From Zygotorulaspora mrakii (Eukaryota; Ascomycota; Saccharomycetes; Saccharomycetales; Saccharomycetaceae), in assembly GCF_013402915.1 (NCBI RefSeq), contig NC_050720.1, forward strand, positions 992,001 to 1,056,000: a stretch of DNA of 64,000 nucleotides, read 5' to 3'. The notes below the pieces were generated by a model. That model was not told the origin of the DNA, did not search any database, and worked only from the letters and a program-made list of their open reading frames with translations. Positions 29,267-39,043 of this stretch are shown one piece after another. A program made the translations under genes and the position numbers. How positions within the stretch are numbered: position 1 is the first letter of the stretch; every line of letters begins with the position of its first letter.

Positions 29267-29291
29267 AACTTCATGACTAGGTCATGAAGTT
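29267..29291. repeat. Perfect inverted repeat, 11-bp arms
   Basis: AACTTCATGAC and its exact reverse complement are separated by TAG. The element lies about 200 bp upstream of the SPO24-like start, so it may be a protein-binding palindrome or an RNA hairpin in the leader. Confidence 0.85.
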
Positions 29292-29654
29292 AGTCATCAA
29301 AATTCTGAAAAGTTCTTCAAGAAGCGCATTGCATCATCATTTAACAGTCATTCGTATCCACAATGTTCGTACAATGCACTCCCAAATGTTCCAATGCACG
29401 CTAGAATGTCAATATAATCCAGAATGAATGACTGTTGCGCATGCATGCGCCCAGCGTTAATCCAGGTATTGGCAGGGGTAAAAAGGTGGCGGAAAGTCAT
29501 GCCGGCGCCGATTGAACAGCGCCCGCAGGCACGTGAAAAAACTTTTTCCTTAACATTCTTTCGGTGGCTGCAAACGCCGATCGTAGTAGATGATTTCGGT
29601 TGCCTTGTCCGTTGCTGTCTGGTGTGGCGGGGGAGGGGCAGGACGCGGGCAGGT

Positions 29655-29729
29655 TGTCCGGATAGTGACGAAGACTGTCCGGGTAGAGTGGTGAACTGTC
29701 CGGGCTGTGGAGTACTAGGAGCCGTCCGG
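29655..29729. repeat. TGTCCGG repeated at 21-bp intervals
   Basis: Exact TGTCCGG copies start at 29655, 29676 and 29697, that is exactly every 21 bp. A variant CGTCCGG starts at 29723. The array directly abuts the CSN12 stop codon. Confidence 0.85.
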
Positions 29730-30881
29730 CTACGGGAATGGATTCTTCTTACTGAGCACTATGCATCTATTGGAATGCGACAGGTAGCCCTTGATGTGAT
29801 CCTTGGCGATGAGGTTGGCAAGCTGACATTCCAGAGAGTCTAGCAATTCCCGCTCTGCCTGTGGGGTTAGTTTCTTGGCTCTTTGTTTGCCCCTTTGGGT
29901 GCTCTTGGTGTACCCGATGGCTATGATGCTCAGCGGGAGAATATTGCGGCTTCCGTAGTACCGATAGCACTGCTTTATCAGTCTCAGCAGAACAAGCTCT
30001 CTTATCAAGGACATCGCGACGTAGAGGCCGTTTTCCAGATAGAAAATTTCGTTTTTGTGTACTTGGGCATCGTACTGGCTCAGATTGCCTGTTTTCAGTG
30101 CCTTCAGCATATTGTGATATATTTCAGGTACTTTGACGGGTCTCTTCTTCATCAGTACGGCCATCGGCACCAGCAGAATAACGATGCGTTGCCTTTTCTT
30201 GGTTAACCTTGGATCTCTGCTGCAATCCATGAGCGCATCGCTGAGGTATTCGTGACCTCTGCTGAAATCGCCTTCATAGCAGCCGTAGTACTCCCCCATA
30301 TAGTAGTTATATTTGACCATATGCGATTTGTGATATCTGGCTAGGCTTTGTCTCAGCGTTGGTATCTCTTGCCTTCGACTCTGTAAAACCTTGACGAGGT
30401 TTTTCATCATGTCTCTGTTTTTTAGTTTATGGTATAATTGAAACTCTAAATTTGCAAACATATAGCATCCAATTCTTCTATTCTTGGGTAAAGTTGGGTT
30501 TCTATCATTTAAGCATAGGTTGAAGCTACGATGTATTGTGCGTCCGCACCTTTCGAGTTCAGAAATTGAATTGATTGTCTTGCTTATTTGATAGAATTGT
30601 TCGGCCACTATGAATAGCGGATACACTATCCAATTTGTTTCTTGTTCTGCAATTCTGTTCAGTAATTTCAATTGCTGTTCCGACACCTCAAATACTTGCT
30701 GTTTGGTACCCGTCAGTTGCCTCGATTTCAGTTCCATTGTAACGTTATACAACTCATCGAGTTTTCCATCATTGGGCATTGTCAAATAGTATGATCTACC
30801 ATTGTCGTGGATACTTAAGAAGTTCAAAAAATTACCATCATAGCATTTTTCAGTGAAGTAATGGTTTAAATTGATACTCAT
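29730..30881 (-). CDS. CSN12: PCI-domain protein Csn12
   Basis: Csn12 (YJR084W) works with Thp3 in transcription elongation and mRNA splicing and was first described as a signalosome-associated subunit. The protein has 383 residues, against 423 in S. cerevisiae. The C-terminal half looks like a PCI/winged-helix domain, with a helical block ending in a LLRLIKQCYRYY run and the tail AKDHIKGYLSHSNRCIVLSK. The frame starts with an ATG that aligns with the family N terminus. It diverges from ACF4 across 197 bp. Confidence 0.9.
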   Translation of the reverse strand: MSINLNHYFTEKCYDGNFLNFLSIHDNGRSYYLTMPNDGKLDELYNVTMELKSRQLTGTKQQVFEVSEQQLKLLNRIAEQETNWIVYPLFIVAEQFYQISKTINSISELERCGRTIHRSFNLCLNDRNPTLPKNRRIGCYMFANLEFQLYHKLKNRDMMKNLVKVLQSRRQEIPTLRQSLARYHKSHMVKYNYYMGEYYGCYEGDFSRGHEYLSDALMDCSRDPRLTKKRQRIVILLVPMAVLMKKRPVKVPEIYHNMLKALKTGNLSQYDAQVHKNEIFYLENGLYVAMSLIRELVLLRLIKQCYRYYGSRNILPLSIIAIGYTKSTQRGKQRAKKLTPQAERELLDSLECQLANLIAKDHIKGYLSHSNRCIVLSKKNPFP

Positions 30882-31078
30882 AGTTTGCCCTTGCGATGCT
30901 TGCTCAACTCCTGTAGTTCTTATCTTTTCGATCTGTTAAAAATTTGAAAGGGTTTTCTTTGGTTTGGCGGCCTCATGAGGCTCGTAAACACAAATATAAT
31001 GACAATTGGGAAGGACAATAGTAACAAAATAGGTATTTTTCAACTCTCATACAGAATACCTCTGATAACTCGACAGAT

Positions 31079-31900
31079 ATGGAGCTTCCCAAATTCACTG
31101 TGGGAGATGAACAAAACCGTGAACATTCCCCCACGAGGTTATCGGCAGCCGCTCAGATAGATAGATCAAATGCTTCCTCACCAAGACGACAAGGTATTCA
31201 ATTATCCATACCGATACAATCCAGTCCCATGAAAAATTATGAAATTAATGATGGCAGCTCCATTAATAATTCTGTGACGACTCCCAGAAATAGTTTTGGT
31301 TCCGATTTTGATCGAACTGGTCAAATGGAGCAAAATCAAGATCTCTTATATAAGCTGGCAGCTAAAAAAAGACAAATAGTAGAATTGCAACAGGGCTTGG
31401 AATTGGCAAAAAAAGAATTACATATTTTAGAGTCTCGTTATAAATTAACTCTATCACCAGACGCTAATCCAAACTATAGTGCGCATAACGACGGTGCTTA
31501 CTCTAACTCATCAACGAAAGCGAAGAACGAAAAATTACAACCTTGGCAAAAGCGTATGCAACAGACTCTTGTTGATGTGAATAACTCGCCAAATGTGCTA
31601 AAAAGTAAGCAAAGCATATCAAGTTTTTTCAATAATGACGCTGGCAGTACAAAGCAATTGAAACAAGATTTAAATGAAAACACAGCTAAGCCAACGTTCT
31701 TTCAAAGTATATTGGACAAATTTAATGAATTCTCAGTGGCTGAGGAAGAAGAAGAGGAATTTGATAGAACTCAAAATCAGCAAAAGGATAGCTTTTATTT
31801 AAAGGACAAGCTAGATTACGATGAGGAAGAAGAAATTGAAAATGAAGAAACAGGTCATACTCTGATAGGCAATAAAAGCAGGTCAAAAAATTTGATGTAA
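31079..31900 (+). CDS. ACF4: Assembly-factor-like protein Acf4
   Basis: This is the positional counterpart of YJR083C (Acf4, 310 residues), a poorly characterised protein linked to actin assembly in vitro and to Nup/uL4 biology in later work. The protein has 273 residues. A coiled coil at about residues 85-125 (LLYKLAAKKRQIVELQQGLE) is the only clear fold. The rest is Ser/Asn-rich, with an acidic stretch near 220-230. The identification rests on position between CSN12 and EAF6-side genes and on the coiled coil. It converges on VMA13, with a (TA)n-rich run at about 31921-31951 between the stops. Confidence 0.78.
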   Translation: MELPKFTVGDEQNREHSPTRLSAAAQIDRSNASSPRRQGIQLSIPIQSSPMKNYEINDGSSINNSVTTPRNSFGSDFDRTGQMEQNQDLLYKLAAKKRQIVELQQGLELAKKELHILESRYKLTLSPDANPNYSAHNDGAYSNSSTKAKNEKLQPWQKRMQQTLVDVNNSPNVLKSKQSISSFFNNDAGSTKQLKQDLNENTAKPTFFQSILDKFNEFSVAEEEEEEFDRTQNQQKDSFYLKDKLDYDEEEEIENEETGHTLIGNKSRSKNLM

Positions 31901-31964
31901 AACGGTAGAAACTCTTCATTTATACATATACATATATATATATATACATATTAAAAGGTTAGCT

Positions 31965-33368
31965 TTATTTAAAAGTATAACCAATGACTGATTGGGTAGC
32001 TTTCAAAGCTTCATATTTAACCCTCGGATCAGGATGATTCAATAGCTCCATTATTACTACTTTACCATTCGATTCATTTAAAACGTGTGTACTCTCTGGC
32101 AAGAGTTCGATAACATGAGTAATATCACTCAAGGCAACTTCCAAAATAGTTTTGTGCTGCTTATCATTCAAATCTGACTCCTTCGCTTCAATAAGTACAC
32201 TGATCAATTGTCTGAAGAGCTTCCAGTTTTGAGATTTGAATTTGTCAATATTATCTGACCAAAATCCATTATCTACATGAGATGGTGACCAACATAATAA
32301 CTTTGAATCCAATTCCGCAACATATTCATCGAACGAGGTTAACTCTTGATACTCCTTTTCGAGAATTTCCTTCAATGTAGCCATGTCATCACGTAACTCT
32401 TCATCAGAATATTTTCTTTCACTTAACGATTGCAAAACAGGTAGCGCATTTCCTAATAGCAGTAGATTTTTTATAACTTTTTTATGGGACTTAACACCAG
32501 AGGAAGTACATTGTAAAATTATGGATATACAAATTCTTGAAATTTTCTCCTTTATAGTGACTTTAACCAATTTTAAAAGATTCAAGAAATCCTGTAAATA
32601 GAACTGGGTCAATTCGAATGCAATATTTCTGTCAAACGTTAATAACCATATTAATAGCAAAGAATAATACTGTAATTGGATTCCTAAATTATTGGAATTT
32701 GTTGCAACGATTCTGGTTGTTGGCTCCAAAGCTCTCTTGATGATAACGAAAAGTGTAGGCAAATATTTTTTATGACTTTCCCAAATCATGGAACGATATG
32801 GTTCCAATGAAGCCAATTCTTGCAACAACCTAATGCAGACATAGCAAGTATCCATCAAATCCAAATTGTTCAAAATGTTGAGAAAGTTTTCACTATTGAC
32901 CAACTGAGAAACTAATTTTTTGTTCATTAGCTTAGGTTGAATCAAAAGCGTCACCAAATTGAATGAGGAGATGAGAACTGTTTGACGATCACCAACAAGA
33001 GAAACATCGAAAAGTTCTTTAACCTTTTTGGGATTTTTGATAAAAAAATCTATTGTATCACCAGAGAATCTTTCAGAAGAGAGTAATTCTGCGATTAAAT
33101 TTTGCACCGATTTCTTTGCATCGCTATTATTAGCACTTGATAAAAGGTGAATCAAAGGAGCGATCGTTTGTTCATTAATTTTGAAATTTGGATCCACAGA
33201 GCTTGTTGGTTCATTCGCATGCTTTACCAGAATGCTTTCCAGCGTCTTTGCAGTGGATGCATCCAATTCGCTAATCTCTGCAGATCTTGCTAAGGCATCC
33301 CACGCTACAGGACGAGAGCGGATAGCACTGCGTATATCATTGAAATGTGTACTGTCTAAAAGAATCAT
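31965..33368 (-). CDS. VMA13: V-ATPase V1 subunit H
   Basis: Subunit H couples V1 ATP hydrolysis to proton pumping and keeps free V1 inactive. From the first ATG at 33368 the protein has 467 residues, against 478 in S. cerevisiae (YPR036W). The start motif MILLDSTHFND aligns with the family; the frame is open upstream but only to a TTG. The protein is a series of armadillo/HEAT-like helices, with conserved blocks such as QNLIAELLSSERF, MDTCYVCIRLLQELA and LSERKYSDEELR. The C-terminal domain includes LLCWSPSHVDNGFWSDNI and ends IGYTFK. Confidence 0.95.
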   Translation of the reverse strand: MILLDSTHFNDIRSAIRSRPVAWDALARSAEISELDASTAKTLESILVKHANEPTSSVDPNFKINEQTIAPLIHLLSSANNSDAKKSVQNLIAELLSSERFSGDTIDFFIKNPKKVKELFDVSLVGDRQTVLISSFNLVTLLIQPKLMNKKLVSQLVNSENFLNILNNLDLMDTCYVCIRLLQELASLEPYRSMIWESHKKYLPTLFVIIKRALEPTTRIVATNSNNLGIQLQYYSLLLIWLLTFDRNIAFELTQFYLQDFLNLLKLVKVTIKEKISRICISIILQCTSSGVKSHKKVIKNLLLLGNALPVLQSLSERKYSDEELRDDMATLKEILEKEYQELTSFDEYVAELDSKLLCWSPSHVDNGFWSDNIDKFKSQNWKLFRQLISVLIEAKESDLNDKQHKTILEVALSDITHVIELLPESTHVLNESNGKVVIMELLNHPDPRVKYEALKATQSVIGYTFK

Positions 33369-33742
33369 TATTTGATTCGCAACTGAGTTGATATTTTCAA
33401 GCACAATTGACCTCAGCTCATTCAAAAGGCAGCGCGCACTTTGTTATATAACTCATTCATCATCCCCTTTAGCCTTTCTTTGTTACTGGCTGCAAAAAAA
33501 CCCATAGTTCGGGTAATCCGTTTTCAATCATGGTTGTATACTGGCATGGAACGAACACTCATGAAATGCTGGATGTATACAAAAATTGTTTCTATCATAC
33601 AAATAAATATAGCTCTTGCTCTTCTATGCTTATACAAAAATTTTAAGATTATACAGTAGGATCAATCAACTATTAAATTTTTTGTTGTCTTGACTTTTCA
33701 TTTAAATTCAAAGTTATTATTGTCATCGAGAAAGGAATTCCT
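33369..33742. other. Intergenic GLN1-VMA13
   Basis: These 374 bp hold the GLN1 3' end and the VMA13 promoter, as both genes are on the minus strand. I see nothing further. Confidence 0.5.
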
Positions 33743-34849
33743 TTACGAGAACTCTCTTTCATATTCCTTGGTCATGTCAGCATTGTCAATGGCACCACAG
33801 ACAGTTTCACACATAATACCGGTAACCAAGTATGGGTCAATGTTAGAAGCAGGTCTACGATCCTCGAAGTACCCGTAACCTTCTTTAGCAACAGATCTAG
33901 GGATTCTGATAGAAGAACCTCTGTTAGCAACACCGGAAGAGAAACTAGTCATAGAGGCAGTTTCATGTCTACCGGTCAATCTCTGCTCGTTATCGGTACC
34001 ATAAAGCTTGATATGTTCGATATGTCTCTTTGACAAGGCTTCGATAGCTTGTTCGATATATTTCATGCCACCTGGGGCCCTCATAGATTTTGTTGAGACA
34101 TTGGTATGACAACCAGCACCATTCCAATCGCCCTTCAATGGCTTTGGATGCAAAGAAATCTTGACTGCAAATTCTTCTGCAACCCTACTTAGCAAGTATC
34201 TTGCCATCCACAATTCGTCACCCATGCTAATACCGGTACAAGGACCGACTTGGAATTCCCACTGTGAAGGCATAACCTCCGCGTTGATACCAGAGATCTC
34301 AATACCAGCATATAGACACGCTCTGTAGTGCGCTTCGATGACATCTCTCGCGTGAACCTTACCAGTACCGACACCACAGTAGTATGGGCCCTGTGGTGCT
34401 GGGTAGCCGCCCTTTGGCCAGCCATATACTTGGTCGTACTCGTCGAACAAGGTGTATTCCTGTTCTAGGCCGAACCAGATTTCCTCGTCCTTGTGAGCAG
34501 CGAAAAGCTTGGCAGCCTCGTGTCTGTGGTTGAACTTGTTTGGAGTGCCGTCGTTGTTGTAGCATTCTGCCAAAACAATGATGTTGTCACCCCTTCTGAA
34601 TGGGTCCGGGTAAAAACTTACTGGCTTCAAGTAGATATCAGAGTCGTGACCCGGAGCCTGGTTTGTAGACGAGCCGTCGAAATTCCACTCTGGCAGCTGA
34701 TCCAACGACGTGATCTTCTTCTTCAAAGTCCTACCCTTGGAACGCAAGTTACCCGTGCCGTCGATCCAGACGTATTCCGCAATGACACGGCCGTTCTGGG
34801 GCAGGTCTAGATATTTCTGTAGAATCTGAGTCTTCTCAATACCACTCAT
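33743..34849 (-). CDS. GLN1: Glutamine synthetase
   Basis: This enzyme makes glutamine from glutamate, ammonia and ATP in the cytosol, the main step of nitrogen assimilation. The protein has 368 residues, against 370 in S. cerevisiae (YPR035W), and is very highly conserved. The beta-grasp N domain includes [16 protein letters not shown]. Catalytic and metal-binding blocks include [27 protein letters not shown] and the ATP-binding [10 protein letters not shown]. The adenylation-loop region [15 protein letters not shown] lies near the C terminus. The region upstream has Gcn4 and GATA sites, consistent with control by amino-acid and nitrogen supply. Confidence 0.98.
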   Translation of the reverse strand: MSGIEKTQILQKYLDLPQNGRVIAEYVWIDGTGNLRSKGRTLKKKITSLDQLPEWNFDGSSTNQAPGHDSDIYLKPVSFYPDPFRRGDNIIVLAECYNNDGTPNKFNHRHEAAKLFAAHKDEEIWFGLEQEYTLFDEYDQVYGWPKGGYPAPQGPYYCGVGTGKVHARDVIEAHYRACLYAGIEISGINAEVMPSQWEFQVGPCTGISMGDELWMARYLLSRVAEEFAVKISLHPKPLKGDWNGAGCHTNVSTKSMRAPGGMKYIEQAIEALSKRHIEHIKLYGTDNEQRLTGRHETASMTSFSSGVANRGSSIRIPRSVAKEGYGYFEDRRPASNIDPYLVTGIMCETVCGAIDNADMTKEYEREFS

Positions 34850-35037
34850 CTTTTCTTACTTCTCTGATTATTTCCGTTAATTTGGTGCTACCACAAAGTC
34901 GAATGTGCTCACAAGCCTCTGTGTGTGTGAAATCCTTGTCTAGACAGTATCTCAGCCTTCTAGCTAATAAATATACGTAAAATTAAAAACCAACGTAACA
35001 CAGAAAAAGAAGCAACCAGCCCCAAAAACAAGATCAG

Positions 35038-35043
35038 CTTATC
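35038..35043 (-). promoter_or_regulatory. GATA site upstream of GLN1
   Basis: GATAAG (read on minus), about 190 bp upstream of the GLN1 start, with a TATATA just beside it. It fits the Gln3/Gat1 nitrogen control known for GLN1. Confidence 0.45.
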
Positions 35044-35441
35044 GTTTATATATCGATCGACCTCAACGTAGACTGCACATCTCGTTGGGAAACGTTCGGA
35101 GGAATCATATGATTTAATTACTGTGTATCTCTGTAACTCAAGACTCCTCTGGCCTAGCAAGCGCCTGTAGGGCACTATACGTACCTACACAACTACCTAT
35201 CTAAGTTTTGGTTGTTTATTTTTGTTTATTTCTTCCACTCTTTCTTTCTTATTATTGTCATGTCACCTTGATAAAGGGATTTCAGGCTTTATTTAACGCA
35301 ATGGACTTTTGATTTTTGATTTTTAATAGAAACCGACCGCTTCCATTGCTTTGGGGCAGCAAACAGAAGCAGTTGGAGGCGAAACGACCTGAGCCAAAGA
35401 AACGTGCTTCTGTGTGCGGTGCATGGATGGATCCTTTAAAT

Positions 35442-35448
35442 TGAGTCA
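35442..35448 (+). promoter_or_regulatory. Gcn4 site upstream of GLN1
   Basis: TGAGTCA is an exact Gcn4 core (TGASTCA), about 590 bp upstream of the GLN1 start. GLN1 is a Gcn4 target in S. cerevisiae. Confidence 0.45.
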
Positions 35449-35800
35449 CACATTTTATCTTTTGTTTACTTAACGTGATGGTGCATGTCCGCATTTGTCC
35501 TTTTGTGTCTCCGTTTGTCCGTGAAATTAGATGTCCCGCCACGTTCGGTATGTTTTTCCCGGAGGGGCGGGTAACGTCGCAAAAGAAACGCTGCTAATTA
35601 AGCGTTTTCGCACTCGTATCCCCGACGTGCCCTTTTTACTCCCGACAAAAAGGCGGTTTGGCACGTCGTGTTTTTACGCGTTTTCGCGTGCTCGTTCCCT
35701 TTTTGCCGTGCATGCACTGGAACACTGGCTGTTGCACCGGCAGTGATTTACGCGCCGCCTAGCAGCAAGGTTCTTGCTCTATCAGTGTCAGCTGGTTGCC

Positions 35801-35821
35801 ATCGACGCCGATGGCGTCGAT
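35801..35821. repeat. Perfect inverted repeat, 9-bp arms
   Basis: ATCGACGCC and its exact reverse complement are separated by GAT. Nearby are ACGCG-TTTT-CGCGT (35674-35687) and arms GACGTGCC/GGCACGTC (35624-35631 and 35660-35667). Confidence 0.85.
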
Positions 35822-36036
35822 GGGCGTCCGGATTGTGCGCATGGGCGAGGCATCGTGATCAGCCCGAGATCGTCGTCTTCGCTTGCACATTTGCGCGTTC
35901 ACCGTTGCCCCCCGCTTTGGGCTTTCTATACATGGCGCGAGTTTCTCGGAATGGCGACAGTGGAGTTTCAGCCCGGACGGAAGACGTGGAAAAATGGACG
36001 GCAATGCTCACTTTGTACGGGATTCCGGGAGACTTG

Positions 36037-36048
36037 TTTAGCCGCCCA
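36037..36048 (+). promoter_or_regulatory. Ume6/URS1-type site
   Basis: TTTAGCCGCCCA fits the URS1 consensus WWTAGCCGCCSA at all 12 positions. It lies about 95 bp past the transporter stop and about 1.2 kb from the GLN1 start, so its target, if any, is unclear. Confidence 0.3.
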
Positions 36049-36143
36049 GCTGTGGCATGTCTTGACTGACGGGAGGTAGTACTGTGAAGTGTAGATGCTA
36101 CATACACAAAGGTGTTTATGTGATGCTATATTCTGTTATATTT

Positions 36144-37979
36144 TTAGGTTTTCGGTACCAGGGGTTGGCGCTCTTGTAGGCTGCGTTGCTCATCGTTGGG
36201 CAAATCGGTAGCCGCGGGCGCGTTTCGGAAAGGATCGACTTTGGTGGTCTTGAACTTCCTGGCGGGGACGTGTTGTGCGAAGAGCTCATTGATCTCGCTA
36301 AACGTCCTGCCTGAGGTTTCGGGCAGATCGATCACGACCCAGAGGAGAGTGACGGCTGTGCATGCGCCCCAGTATAGGCCTGTTTTGGCACCCCAGTTCC
36401 AATCGTCCTCGTTAAGCATGTAGGGGGTCAAGATAGAGTTGAATATTGCCATGAGGTTGTATGAGTTGCGCGCCAGGACTATGGTTTGAGTTCTCAATTC
36501 GGCCGACGGGATCTCGGCGACAATGCAGTAGACGACGGCGCCAATACCGGCGTTGTAAAAAAAAGAGAGCGCCAGCAATAACCCGCCCACGCCGTAGCTG
36601 GCCTTTGAAGAGGACGAAAAGCCCAGCGCGCCGATGACGAACAGCGTCACCATCTGGAAGGCCAGTCCTGCTGCGAGGATGGTCCATCTTCCTATACGAC
36701 CAGAGGCGAGCCACGAGCAAATTGTACCGACTATCCCGAGGCAAAACTGGACAATTGCAAAGGTGAAGGCCTTGCTTGTGGCTAGGCCGGCTCTTGTGAA
36801 GAAGTAGGTCGAGTACCCAAGCAAAACTGAGCCACAGCTGTTCTGAGCAACCCACGTTAGGCACGATATTCTGGTCCTTCTCGCATTCACGCCCTTGAAA
36901 CAATCGCGGAAGGATCCTTCGCCTTTTTCTTCAATTCTTTCCCTCTCGATTGTCAATTTAATTTGCTCCAGGGTGATGTTTACTTGGATGTCTTTCTCCT
37001 GGCCACTACCGCTGAGGATGCTTTTCAGAGACTTCTTGGCATCTTCCATTTTGCTCTTTCTCACCAGCCACCACGGAGACTCGGGTGCTAAATAGATGCC
37101 CAGCGCTAAAGGTACCGGAAAGACCCATTGTATGGCAAACGGTATTTTGTAGCCCAGTTCGGAGTCTGAAAAATTTCTTTCGGAGTTCTTCATAACAATC
37201 GCGGCAATCAGTTGACCGAACAACCAGCACATATTGGAGTACGTTGTTAGATAATATCTCAAAGCCAATGGGCAGACTTCTGAAGCATACGTTACAGCCA
37301 AACTCTGGAAACAGCCCCAAGGCATAGCGCACAATATCTGACCTACTGCGACCATGGCTAAGCTGTTGCAGTAGTACAAAATGAAAACGAAGACAGTGAA
37401 AAAGGAGAGAGCCGTGATCATTGTGCGACGATTTCCTGTCCATTCCACCATGAAACCTGTCAGTTGTAGACCTATGATCTCCCCGACGAACACACACATA
37501 TTCAAACCGATTTGCCATTTTGAGGTGATTTCATAGGATCCAGTTTTGGTTACGGAACCAAATGTCTTTTGGAAAACAGGTAGTGCGAAAAGTGAGTTAA
37601 GCAACGCGGTATCGTACCCCTCCATAACTAAAGTGCTCGACACCAATATGGACCAAAATGCTGCCTTGGGGTAACGTCTCAGAGCTTCAAGTAAAGTCAT
37701 GTTCTTTTCTTCCTCGTTGGCCTCCTCAGCGTCGTCGGTCTCGTTCATGATTCTGAGCGTATCGTTCTCTTCCTCTTGCACCCCATCGGCGGGAAACGTA
37801 TCGGTAGTAAACTCTAGATGCTCCGGATCCAGCCCAGCATCTTTCTTCCCTTTCTGTATTACTTCCTCCTCCAACTCTATGCTTGGCAGGTTGCTGCTGC
37901 TTGAGGTGCCTCTAACAACAGCGTCCTGGTTATCCGCTTCGCTTTGTACTCTATTCACTAACGATGAAAGATTCTTCAT
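36144..37979 (-). CDS. Maltose/alpha-glucoside proton symporter
   Basis: This 611-residue protein belongs to the major facilitator superfamily sugar porters, closest to the yeast MALx1/MPH/AGT1 group (614-616 residues). These import maltose and related alpha-glucosides with a proton. The N-terminal 110 residues are cytosolic, acidic and Ser-rich. The first membrane helix has the typical STLVMEGYDTALLNSLFALP block. The GRIGRW and PESPWWLVRK motifs of sugar porters follow the 6+6 helix layout. The C terminus ends in LPETSGRTFSEINELF, as is usual for the family. It is divergently paired with the alpha-glucosidase gene. I cannot tell from sequence whether it prefers maltose, isomaltose or other alpha-glucosides. 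Confidence 0.92.
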   Translation of the reverse strand: MKNLSSLVNRVQSEADNQDAVVRGTSSSSNLPSIELEEEVIQKGKKDAGLDPEHLEFTTDTFPADGVQEEENDTLRIMNETDDAEEANEEEKNMTLLEALRRYPKAAFWSILVSSTLVMEGYDTALLNSLFALPVFQKTFGSVTKTGSYEITSKWQIGLNMCVFVGEIIGLQLTGFMVEWTGNRRTMITALSFFTVFVFILYYCNSLAMVAVGQILCAMPWGCFQSLAVTYASEVCPLALRYYLTTYSNMCWLFGQLIAAIVMKNSERNFSDSELGYKIPFAIQWVFPVPLALGIYLAPESPWWLVRKSKMEDAKKSLKSILSGSGQEKDIQVNITLEQIKLTIERERIEEKGEGSFRDCFKGVNARRTRISCLTWVAQNSCGSVLLGYSTYFFTRAGLATSKAFTFAIVQFCLGIVGTICSWLASGRIGRWTILAAGLAFQMVTLFVIGALGFSSSSKASYGVGGLLLALSFFYNAGIGAVVYCIVAEIPSAELRTQTIVLARNSYNLMAIFNSILTPYMLNEDDWNWGAKTGLYWGACTAVTLLWVVIDLPETSGRTFSEINELFAQHVPARKFKTTKVDPFRNAPAATDLPNDEQRSLQERQPLVPKT

Positions 37980-39043
37980 TTCCTATTAGACCTTTCCGCG
38001 AACTTTTCTCGTCTCAAACTTGATATTTAATTCTGGATTAGTTGCTATGATGGAGGCCTCAGTGTCAGGAAAACAGTACCTATATATACCACACCTTTCA
38101 AGAAAAGCTAAATCGTCCTCAAAAGTTCTATCCTGGCTTCCTATGTATTCCGAAATACTATGTTATATTTTCTGCGGGCTTTCCTTGCGGCAACGCTCAC
38201 TTGAAATATTAGCAATCGCTCTATTGGTTCAAAAATGAAAGCTACTCGCACAATCCATGCGGTTTTGATAAAATGTTTCGTCAAGTCTACCACTGCGAAC
38301 TTGAGTGTAACGATTCTTGTATTGTATTATCAAATGTATGAAAGAGTCTAGTTAGGTTTCTCTTTCGCAGCATGAAATCCTCCATTTGTTGGGGTAGGGG
38401 TACCTCCGGGAGTCGAAAGATTAGAGCCAGACACCAAAAGAAGCCTCTCAAAAATTCTTTCCTTTTCCGACAAAGCTTGAAAATTTCGGAGAAATGATAG
38501 AATTTTGAAGTTCGGTGCCTTGAATAAGTGCGGGGGAGGGGGGAAGGTAGTTGGTGGGGGGTTCTGAGTATTTACCGGAGTGCGGGGTAATATTTTGTTC
38601 TAGAAGCTAGTGATAGGAATGTGAAGGTAATGGTGTGTTCTCGTCAGACGAAATAGAACAAAGCTTAAAATTTACTTCGCACTGGATCTTATGAATCTTT
38701 ATCGCCACCCTCGCGCTGGAGGTGTGGCGGTTTGCAGTTTACGGTTACCAAGAAGAGAAAAATGACCTTCACATGTCCACGACCTATATTTCGAATGGTT
38801 TTGGGCGTCATCTGCCTCATTTCTTAGCTTCCCGGGGAATCTTACTGAGCACGAAGCGATTGTCTTTTCGAAAAGCCATATAAGTTATCGTGTCTCGCTA
38901 TCCCCGTTTTTGCCACTTGGAACTTTGATATATAAAAGCCAAGATCTCTGAGGCAGAGCAAGTATGGCTCAGGGCAGTGCATGGTTGGGAACCTGCTGAG
39001 ATAGGCACTAGTGTTGAGTAGATAGAAGAAAAGAGAGCTTCAA
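37980..39043. promoter_or_regulatory. Divergent alpha-glucoside (MAL-type) promoter
   Basis: These 1.06 kb separate divergent transporter and glucosidase starts. TATA elements lie on both sides: TATATA at about 38081-38088 for the transporter and TATATAAAAG at about 38927-38938 for the glucosidase. Guanine-rich tracts at 38529-38561 and GGGGTAGGGG at about 38391-38400 resemble Mig1 and stress-element cores. A MAL-activator-like site lies in the middle. No regulator gene (MALx3 type) lies in the window. Confidence 0.65.
38479..38489 (+). promoter_or_regulatory. MAL-activator-like site
   Basis: GAAAATTTCGG matches 10 of 11 positions of the MAL61-MAL62 activator element as I recall it (GAAAWTTTCGC). 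It lies near the middle of the divergent promoter. Confidence 0.4.

Larger units (their letters stand above)
29071..29729. promoter_or_regulatory. Upstream region of the SPO24-like gene
   Basis: These 659 bp lie between the CSN12 stop and the SPO24-like start. They contain a perfect 11-bp inverted repeat (29267-29291), a CACGTG E-box (29530-29535, Cbf1 or other bHLH type), and GC-rich DNA from about 29500 with three TGTCCGG copies at 21-bp spacing. No convincing additional gene is visible. Confidence 0.55.
34850..36143. promoter_or_regulatory. GLN1 upstream region and GC-rich hairpin-dense segment
   Basis: These 1.29 kb lie between the transporter stop and the GLN1 start. The GLN1-proximal part holds TATATA and GATAAG. 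The Gcn4 site is at 35442. From about 35520 to 36060 the DNA is visibly richer in G+C than its neighbours and carries several perfect inverted repeats and a Ume6/URS1-type site. Frames of 101-133 codons exist there on both strands, but they overlap each other and resemble nothing known; I treat the segment as noncoding. Confidence 0.5.

Noticed and set aside
35668..36079. Overlapping frames of 133 and 101 codons upstream of GLN1
   Set aside because: They overlap each other and a minus-strand frame, have biased GC-driven composition and no family resemblance.
36412..37518. Minus-strand frames of 163 and 170 codons inside the transporter gene
   Set aside because: They are shadow frames of the conserved transporter.
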